Positions 22,606 through 28,050 of a DNA stretch of 28,050 nt are shown in pieces. A program made the translations under genes and the position numbers. Source of the DNA: CALZJC01 sp041574955 (GTDB lineage Bacteria > Acidobacteriota > Thermoanaerobaculia > Multivoradales > JAHEKO01); contig JBFGNS010000039.1 of NCBI GenBank assembly GCA_041574955.1, positions 1-28,050 of the forward strand. Direction: 5' to 3'. The notes beneath the pieces were generated by a model. It worked only from the letters and a program-made list of their open reading frames with translations, made no database searches and was not told where the DNA came from. Position 1 is the stretch's first letter. Each line of letters starts with the position of its first letter.

Positions 22606-23784
22606 ATGAGTCAACGAGACGCCTACCTGTTCACCTCGGAGTCGGTGACGGAGGGGCATCCCGACAAGGTCGCCGACCAGATCTCGGACGCCGTCCTCGA
22701 CGAGGTGCTGCGCCAGGATCCGACGGGCCGGGTGGCGTGCGAGACCATGGTGACCACCGGTCTGGTGATGGTGGCGGGCGAGATCACCACCACCGCGACG
22801 GTCGATCTGATCGACATCGCCCGCCGCACGGTGCGCGACATCGGCTACACCGAGGCGGACTACGGCTTCCACTACGACGCCTGCGCCGTGCTCAGCGCCA
22901 TCGAGCCGCAGTCGCCCGACATCGCGATGGGCGTGGACGTCGGCGGCGCCGGCGACCAGGGCCTGATGTTCGGCTTCGCCACCAACGAGACCGAGCAGCT
23001 GATGCCGCTGCCGATCACCCTGGCGCACGCGCTGACCCGCCGGCTGGCGGAGGTGCGCCGCGCGGGCGAGGTCGTTGGCCTGCGCCCGGACGGCAAGAGC
23101 CAGGTAACCGTCGAGTACGGCGAGGACGGCCGGCCCCGCCGGGTCCACACGGTGGTGGTGTCGACCCAGCACGATCCGGACTTCACCGGCGAAGCGCTGC
23201 GCGAGGCGGTGATCGAGCGCGTGGTGCGGCCGGCGGTGCCCGCCGAGCTGATCGACGCCCAGACCATCTTCCACGTCAACCCCACCGGCCGCTTCGTGAC
23301 CGGCGGTCCGAAGGGTGACTGCGGCCTGACCGGCCGCAAGATCATCGTCGACACCTACGGCGGCAGCGGCCGCCACGGCGGCGGCGCCTTCTCGGGCAAG
23401 GACCCCACCAAGGTCGACCGCTCGGCCAGCTACATGGCGCGCCACATCGCCAAGTGCCTGGTGGCCGCCGGCACCGCCGACAAGATCGAGGTTCAGCTGG
23501 CCTACGCCATCGGCGTCGCCGAGCCGGTGTCGGTGCGGGTCTCGACCTTCGGCACCGGCCGGGTCGCCGAGGGCCGGCTCGAGCAGCTGGTGCGCGCCAG
23601 CTTCCCGCTGACGCCGTCGGGCATCATCGACTACCTCGACCTGCGCCGGCCGATCTACCTCCAGACGGCGGCGTACGGTCACTTCGGGCGCGACGAGCCC
23701 GACTTCAGCTGGGAGGAGGTGTCCCGCGCCTCCAAGCTGGAGGCCGAGGTGGGCGCCGTTCTGGCGGCGTCGCCCTCGGCCTGA
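22606..23784 (+). CDS. metK: S-adenosylmethionine synthetase
   Basis: This 392-residue protein is close to the usual 380-400. Signatures are SESVTEGHPDKVADQISDAV (ATP and metal site), GAGDQGLMFGFATNE (family signature 1), and GGGAFSGKDPTKVDRSASY (signature 2). It makes SAM from methionine and ATP in the cytoplasm as a tetramer. The ATG at 22606 has AAGGAAG about 8 nt upstream. The last 106 nt overlap, in the opposite direction, the 3' end of the zinc-ribbon membrane protein gene. Confidence 0.98.
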   Translation: MSQRDAYLFTSESVTEGHPDKVADQISDAVLDEVLRQDPTGRVACETMVTTGLVMVAGEITTTATVDLIDIARRTVRDIGYTEADYGFHYDACAVLSAIEPQSPDIAMGVDVGGAGDQGLMFGFATNETEQLMPLPITLAHALTRRLAEVRRAGEVVGLRPDGKSQVTVEYGEDGRPRRVHTVVVSTQHDPDFTGEALREAVIERVVRPAVPAELIDAQTIFHVNPTGRFVTGGPKGDCGLTGRKIIVDTYGGSGRHGGGAFSGKDPTKVDRSASYMARHIAKCLVAAGTADKIEVQLAYAIGVAEPVSVRVSTFGTGRVAEGRLEQLVRASFPLTPSGIIDYLDLRRPIYLQTAAYGHFGRDEPDFSWEEVSRASKLEAEVGAVLAASPSA

Positions 23785-24263
23785 GCCGCGCCCTCCTCGG
23801 GCCACAGCGGGGGGCGCGGGCCGTCGGCCTTGTGCCAGGTCTTGCCGTACTTGAGCACGTCGTGCTTGAGCAGGTCGAACTCGCCCTGGCCGGCGGTCGG
23901 CCGGGCGTCGCGGTACAGCGTGTCGCAGCGGTAGCAGACCACCGCCAGGCTCAGCCGGCGGTAGAGCCAGAGGTCGACCAGCGACAGCAGGATCAGCGAC
24001 AGGCCGTAGGTCCACGGCACCAGCGCGGCGCCGATCACCACCAGCAGGCAGCCCAGCGCGCGGTTGAAGTCACGCTCGCGATACAGGTGGCGCGAGCCGC
24101 ACAGCGGGCAGAAGCGGATCCGCTCCGGCTCGTCGGCTCGCCAACCACCGGCTTCCACGGCCCGCTGGGCGGCGCAGTTGGGACAGACCACGGCGGTGGA
24201 GCCCGGCTCCAGCCGCGCCTTGAACGGCAGGCCGCACTCGCGGCACTGGGTGCGCAGGCGCAT
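23679..24263 (-). CDS. Zinc-ribbon membrane protein of unknown function
   Basis: This 194-residue protein has four CxxC pairs, at residues 7/10, 27/30, 52/55 and 110/113. The first two would form one zinc ribbon. The third and fourth, separated in sequence by two membrane helices (about 68-85 and 87-103), would form a second on the same membrane face. The hairpin of helices implies both ribbons are cytoplasmic. After residue 150 the chain becomes Ala/Ser/Pro-rich, and this tail is read antisense to the metK 3' end (106-nt overlap). The ATG at 24263 has no strong ribosome site. It is third in the lptFG group. I do not recognise a named family. Confidence 0.7.
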   Translation of the reverse strand: MRLRTQCRECGLPFKARLEPGSTAVVCPNCAAQRAVEAGGWRADEPERIRFCPLCGSRHLYRERDFNRALGCLLVVIGAALVPWTYGLSLILLSLVDLWLYRRLSLAVVCYRCDTLYRDARPTAGQGEFDLLKHDVLKYGKTWHKADGPRPPLWPEEGAAQAEGDAARTAPTSASSLEARDTSSQLKSGSSRPK

Positions 24264-24312
24264 CGCTAGCGCGCCGCCCGGCGCGGATCGCTGCCGCTGG
24301 CGCCGAGCGGGC

Positions 24313-25119
24313 TCACACCGGTACGCCGGTGGTGACCACCAGGTAGTAGGCCGTGATCTCGCCGATGAAGGCGCCGACCACCACCACGTACAGGATGCCG
24401 GTGGCGGACTGGTTGGCGCGCTGCCGCGCGCAGCGCAGCGACAGGAAGCCGAGGCTCAGCGGCATCGCCAGCCCCCACAGCACGCGGAACCAGAAGAACA
24501 TGCCCTGGCCGGTGAAGCCGGTGAGCAGCCGCAGCAGGTCGATCTCGCCGGTGCCGCCGGCCGCCACCGCGACCGCCACGCCGGCGACCGCCAGCCGCGC
24601 CGCGGCCGCCACCAGCAGCACCTGGCAGAACACCGTCAGGTGCCTGAAGGTGAGCCGCGGCGCCACCAGGTACCAGTGGCCGAGCAGCATGGCGACCAGC
24701 GACCAGCCGAGCAGCGCGGCCGAGCTGAGCAGGCTGACGCCGGTGAGCAGCTCGCGGTGGGGCAGGGCGGTGCCGGCCGGCGCCAACCCGGGCACCGTCA
24801 GCAGCAGCGCCGCGCCGCCGGCCACCAGGATCCCTCCCGCCGCCAGCCGTGCCGCGAGCCAGCGCTCGCGCCAGACCGCCCCGTAGTAGCCGAAGGCGCC
24901 GGCCAGCGCCAGGCCCAGGCAGGCCGTGCCGGCGGTGGGCTCGTCGTACGGCTCGAACGAACGGCCGACGAACACGGTCGTTGCCAGCCCGAGCAGAGCG
25001 AGGACGATGAGAGCGTTCATCTGGAAGTAGCCGCGGCCCAGGTCGTCCTCGGGGATCCAGAACAGGGTGGAGACCGTGCCGACGGCGGTCGCCAGCAGGA
25101 ACAGGTAGAAGACGGTCAT
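24313..25119 (-). CDS. Multi-pass membrane protein of unknown function
   Basis: This 268-residue, almost wholly hydrophobic protein has about eight predicted helices: near 2-21, 34-52, 64-80, 92-110, 125-148, 160-185, 203-227 and 241-262. Notable polar positions are LLGHWYLVAPRLTFRH (His148, His160), and an acidic residue in the last helix in GAFIGEITAYYL. Helical bundles with paired histidines and this kind of C-terminal helix occur in quinol- or haem-interacting membrane proteins, but the resemblance is too weak to assign a function. The ATG lies 16 nt after the lptFG stop, so it is probably co-transcribed. Confidence 0.72.
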   Translation of the reverse strand: MTVFYLFLLATAVGTVSTLFWIPEDDLGRGYFQMNALIVLALLGLATTVFVGRSFEPYDEPTAGTACLGLALAGAFGYYGAVWRERWLAARLAAGGILVAGGAALLLTVPGLAPAGTALPHRELLTGVSLLSSAALLGWSLVAMLLGHWYLVAPRLTFRHLTVFCQVLLVAAAARLAVAGVAVAVAAGGTGEIDLLRLLTGFTGQGMFFWFRVLWGLAMPLSLGFLSLRCARQRANQSATGILYVVVVGAFIGEITAYYLVVTTGVPV

Positions 25120-25135
25120 CGCTGCACGGGGGGCC

Positions 25136-27499
25136 TCAGCTGCGCACGCCGAGAAACAGGTACAGCGACAGCAGGGCGAACAGCACGTTGGGCGTCCAGA
25201 CCGCCACGGTCGGCGGCAGCGCCGCGGTCTCGCCGAGGGTTGTGAACAGCGCCAGCAGGCCGAAGAAGACGATGCCGAGCACCACCGCCAGCCCGATGCC
25301 GTACAGCGCTCCGCGCCGGCCCAGCCGGAACGAGAACGGCAGCGCCACCAGCGCCATGATCAGCGACACGCTGGGGAACGAGACCTTCTTGGCCAGCTCG
25401 ACCTCGAGGTCGGGGGCGGTCTGGCCGCTGTCGCGGATCTCCTGGATGTAGCGCTTGAGCTCGCCGTAGGTCATGGCGGTGGGCACCTTGAGCTCGGACT
25501 CGAAGTAGGCGGGTTTCTCGGGAAAGTCGAGCACCACCGGCTCGGGGAACCGCTGGTAGCGGTCGCCGCCCTCGTCGAACACCCGAACCCAGGTGCCGGA
25601 GGCCACCCAGAAGCCGTCGACGTAGCGCGCCGACTGCGCGAACAGCCGCCGGGTCAGCCGGTACTGCTCGTCGAACTCGAACACCTGCAGCCGCTGCAGC
25701 GCCTCGCTTTCGGCATCGTAGCGCAGGTAGTTGTAGACGTAGCGGCCCTGCCCGAACAGCCACTGGCGGTCGGCGCGGCGCGTTCGCGCCCCGGCGCGAC
25801 CCTTGATCTGGTCCTTGATCTCCGCCACCTTCTCGTTCGACGCCGGCAGCACGGTGGCCTGCAGGAAGGCGCAGGAGGAGACCACCACCGCCGCCGCCAC
25901 CGCCGCCGGCAGCGCCAGCCGGTAGAGGCTGACCCCCGAAGCCTTGACCGCCAGCACCTCGTTGCTGCGCGACAGCAGGGCGAAGGCGATGAGGGTGGTC
26001 AGCAGCACCGTGATCGGGGCCAGCTCGTAGTAGACCTGCAGCAGCAGGTACTTGTAGTAGTCGATCACCACCGCGCGGGCGACCTCGTTCTCCAGCATCT
26101 CGTCCGACTTCTCGGTGAAGTCGCCGATCAGGTAGACGGCGATCGCCGACAGGGTGACCAGCACGAACACCCAGAAGAAGGTGCGCAGCACGTAGCGGTC
26201 GAGCAGGTTGGGGAACTGCAGACGGAAGCGGGGGAGCCGCAGCACGAAGCTAGGCCGCCGCGGAGCGTCTTCGTCGCCCTTGCGCGCCGATCGCCGCGGG
26301 CCGCGCCGGCGACGGGGGCGGCGTCCCCAGCGGGTGGTGACGTGATGGCGCCACCACGAGCCGATGAACGCCGGCACCAGCGAGCGGTTGGCGTTGGCGC
26401 GCCACAGCAACAGCAGGCCGAGCCCGCCCAGCAGGAGGTTGGGCAGCCACATCGCCAGCCACGGCTGCATGCGGCCGATGCGGGCGGTCTCCTCGCCGTT
26501 GCCGATCAGCACCCAGTAGACCAGTAGCACGCCGATCGACAGGGCGAAGCCGGAGGAGCGTCCGGCGCCGCGCACCCGCGCGGTGAAGCCGAGCGGCAGC
26601 CCCAGCAGGCCGAACACCACGGCGGCGAACGGAATCGAGAACTTCTTGTAGATCTCCACCTTGGACAGGTTGCGGAGCTGGCGGGGCAGGTTGGGGTCGG
26701 CGATCTGCTCGCGCAGCTCGGCGATGTTCAGCTCCCGCACGCTCTTGCTGGCCAGCACCATCGCCCGTTGACCGCTGGTGAACTGGTCGTCGAGCAGGCG
26801 GTTGAGGGTGCGGTAGTGGACCCGCCGGTAGCGGTCCGCCTCGTCGAAGTCCACCTCGTGGGAGGTGGCGTCGGCCAGCCGCAGGATCAGCCGCTCGCCG
26901 TCCTCGCTCAGCACCACCCGGCCGGACTGGGCCACCGTGACCTCGTTCTCCACCGCGGGCACGCTGTCGGCCAGGAAGACCCCCCGCCACTCCTCGTCGC
27001 CGGGCTTTTGGTCGAAGACGTACAGCACCAACCCCTCCCAGCCCTCGTAGAACACCCGCGGCTGGACCTGCTGCGCCACGCTGCGGGTGAAGATCTCGAG
27101 CTGGAGGCGCTGCAGGGCGGAGTTGCCACGCGGCAGAACCACCACCATCAGGAAGGCGTTGACCAGCGCCAGGACCACCGAGATCGCCAGCACCGGCCGG
27201 TACAGCCGGTAGAGGCTGAGGCCGGCGGCGCGCAGCGCGATCAGCTCGCTGTCGGCGTTCAGCCGGCCGGCCGCCACCAGGATCCCGAACAGGAACGCCA
27301 TCGGGATGGTGAGCACCACGATGTGGGGCAGGCTGAGCAGCAGCAGCTGGCCGACTTGGCCGGCCGGCACGCCGCGGCGGATGATCATCTCGGCCAGACG
27401 GAACAGCGTCTGCATCAGCATGATGAAGGTGAAGACCACGAAGCCCAGGCCGAGCGGGCCGAGGACTTCGCGCACCAGGTAGCGGTCTAGGCGGGACAT
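25136..27499 (-). CDS. lptFG: Fused LptF-LptG lipopolysaccharide export permease
   Basis: This 787-residue protein contains two complete YjgP/YjgQ-family permeases. The first (about 1-375) starts MSRLDRYLVREVLGPLGLGF, and the second (about 430-787) starts LLDRYVLRTFFWVFVLVTL. Each half has the usual three N-terminal helices, a periplasmic jellyroll domain and three C-terminal helices. Conserved markers appear twice, for example ELIALRAAGLSLYRL and EVLAVKASGVSLYRL. The halves are joined by a very basic linker (RRPRRRRGPRRSARK, near 390). In most bacteria these are two genes whose products dimerise above the LptB ATPase to extract LPS from the inner membrane. The ATG at 27499 follows a perfect TATAAT -10 box. 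Confidence 0.95.
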   Translation of the reverse strand: MSRLDRYLVREVLGPLGLGFVVFTFIMLMQTLFRLAEMIIRRGVPAGQVGQLLLLSLPHIVVLTIPMAFLFGILVAAGRLNADSELIALRAAGLSLYRLYRPVLAISVVLALVNAFLMVVVLPRGNSALQRLQLEIFTRSVAQQVQPRVFYEGWEGLVLYVFDQKPGDEEWRGVFLADSVPAVENEVTVAQSGRVVLSEDGERLILRLADATSHEVDFDEADRYRRVHYRTLNRLLDDQFTSGQRAMVLASKSVRELNIAELREQIADPNLPRQLRNLSKVEIYKKFSIPFAAVVFGLLGLPLGFTARVRGAGRSSGFALSIGVLLVYWVLIGNGEETARIGRMQPWLAMWLPNLLLGGLGLLLLWRANANRSLVPAFIGSWWRHHVTTRWGRRPRRRRGPRRSARKGDEDAPRRPSFVLRLPRFRLQFPNLLDRYVLRTFFWVFVLVTLSAIAVYLIGDFTEKSDEMLENEVARAVVIDYYKYLLLQVYYELAPITVLLTTLIAFALLSRSNEVLAVKASGVSLYRLALPAAVAAAVVVSSCAFLQATVLPASNEKVAEIKDQIKGRAGARTRRADRQWLFGQGRYVYNYLRYDAESEALQRLQVFEFDEQYRLTRRLFAQSARYVDGFWVASGTWVRVFDEGGDRYQRFPEPVVLDFPEKPAYFESELKVPTAMTYGELKRYIQEIRDSGQTAPDLEVELAKKVSFPSVSLIMALVALPFSFRLGRRGALYGIGLAVVLGIVFFGLLALFTTLGETAALPPTVAVWTPNVLFALLSLYLFLGVRS

Positions 27500-27518
27500 G
27501 GGTGGCGGGCCGGTCGGG

Positions 27519-27524
27519 ATTATA
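27519..27524 (-). promoter_or_regulatory. -10 box for lptFG
   Basis: A perfect TATAAT reads toward lptFG, with no clear -35 at the correct distance. Transcription would start near 27512, only 13 nt before the ATG, giving a very short leader. Confidence 0.5.
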
Positions 27525-27590
27525 CGGGGGAGAGGGTGTGGGAGGGACGGGTGCCGGGGGGCTTCGGTGGGCTGTTCGGTGTCACATGCG

Positions 27591-27618
27591 TAGTCCGATA
27601 AGATACATTATGTAAACC
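27591..27618 (+). other. dif-like XerC/XerD recombination site candidate
   Basis: The 28-bp sequence divides into TAGTCCGATAA, a 6-bp centre GATACA, and TTATGTAAACC. The right half differs by one base from the XerD half of Bacillus subtilis dif as I remember it. The block CCGATAA...ACATTATGT matches the actinobacterial dif consensus as I remember it. It is strikingly AT-rich for this genome and intergenic, as a dif site should be. Confidence 0.55.
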
Positions 27619-27686
27619 TACTGCCGGCTGAAACTGTGCGGACCATGGCAGAACGGGGATGTACGGCCGTAGGTTTGCATAATGTA
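27604..27686. repeat. Inverted repeat built on the XerD-like half-site
   Basis: Arms 27604-27626 and 27664-27686 pair at 21 of 23 positions around a 37-nt loop. The core TTATG(T/C)AAACC occurs at 27608-27618 and, inverted, at 27672-27682. The rest of the 320-nt gap (27525-27820) holds no gene that I can support. Confidence 0.75.
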
Positions 27687-27820
27687 GAGGGGCTTTAGGA
27701 GGGGTTGACTAACTCGCGGCCTGCGGGCTCTCGCTTGACCGCTGGGGGCGCTGGCGCTCCTGGGGTGTGAGCGCGCACCCGTGGCTGCAGCAGGCCCGTG
27801 GTCGCCCCCTCGCGGGGTTC

Positions 27821-28050
27821 TTAGCTGCCCGACGACGGCGGGTCGCCGGCTTCGCCCGAGCGGAGACCTTCGAGGATCTCTTCGAGGGCGGCGATCAGGT
27901 CGTCGCGGTCGACGGTGCTGCGGCGGAAGCTGACCGACAGGCTGTAGGTCTTGTCGGGGGCGCGGAACTTGAAGGTGTACGGCTTGCGGCGGGGCTTGGC
28001 CGCGGGACGGCGCGCGGCCTTGCGGGCGCGGATGTCGTCGCGGTTGAGGC
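27821..28050 (-). CDS. Partial gene, C-terminal end; possibly ParB-like
   Basis: The gene runs off the right edge; its TAA stop is at 27821-27823 and about 75 residues are visible. They are a basic stretch rich in Arg/Lys/Ala/Pro, then YTFKFRAPDKTYSLSVSFRR, DLIAALEEILEGLRSG and a Pro/Ser tail. The strand-rich segment followed by an amphipathic helix resembles the C-terminal ends of some ParB/Spo0J-like proteins, from family memory only. Third positions are nearly all G/C, so it is clearly coding. The N-terminal part, which would decide the family, lies outside the window. Confidence 0.7.
   Translation of the reverse strand, partial: LNRDDIRARKAARRPAAKPRRKPYTFKFRAPDKTYSLSVSFRRSTVDRDDLIAALEEILEGLRSGEAGDPPSSGS

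Noticed and set aside
27700..27820. Further promoter (TTGACC near 27735) or small gene in the right-hand gap
   Set aside because: No -10 box stands at a suitable distance, and no frame shows coding character.
1..28050. CRISPR arrays, insertion sequences or rRNA genes
   Set aside because: I saw no regularly spaced repeats, no transposase-like protein and no rRNA motifs in the window.

Overview
This is a GC-rich chromosomal window from a Gram-negative (diderm) bacterium. It encodes a Tol-Pal envelope system, lipopolysaccharide-export components (LptE and a fused LptF-LptG permease) and many exported proteins. The gene content and the LptF-LptG fusion suggest Acidobacteriota or a related deep-branching phylum. 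That placement is inference from family knowledge; no 16S rRNA gene is present.

Left part (1-9250), more accessory in character: a tRNA-Pro(GGG); an exported SAM-methyltransferase-like protein; a membrane-anchored DUF6345/caspase-like protein; a gene-poor stretch; a three-segment membrane protein; a small basic protein; and a cold-shock gene with a structured leader. Then comes a tight minus-strand operon of three genes. The first is a four-helix membrane protein ending in a RelE/ParE-like domain. The second is a protein with a similar domain fused to a TIR domain. The third is an exported ankyrin plus PQQ-type beta-propeller protein. I consider this operon the best candidate for an undescribed system, possibly a membrane-sensing TIR effector.

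Middle part (9250-21000), housekeeping: an unrecognised secreted protein; a nusB-leuS-lptE operon behind a near-consensus promoter; rpsT; then a complete tolQ-tolR-tolA/tonB-tolB-pal-cpoB cluster on the minus strand with an extra promoter in front of pal. Divergent from it is etfB-etfA. etfA converges on a SpoU-family RNA methyltransferase, and one perfect 12-bp hairpin spans both stop codons.

Right part (21000-28050): a DUF84 NTPase; metK; and a minus-strand group of lptFG, an unrecognised membrane protein and a zinc-ribbon membrane protein whose 3' end overlaps metK. Upstream of lptFG, an AT-rich island carries a 28-bp sequence strongly resembling a XerC/XerD dif site, with its right half repeated in inverted orientation. 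The window ends inside a gene whose visible C-terminus is weakly ParB-like.

Promoters resembling sigma-70 sites can be read directly in front of many units. Several lack a -35 box and share an extended -10 beginning TGTGCTA.
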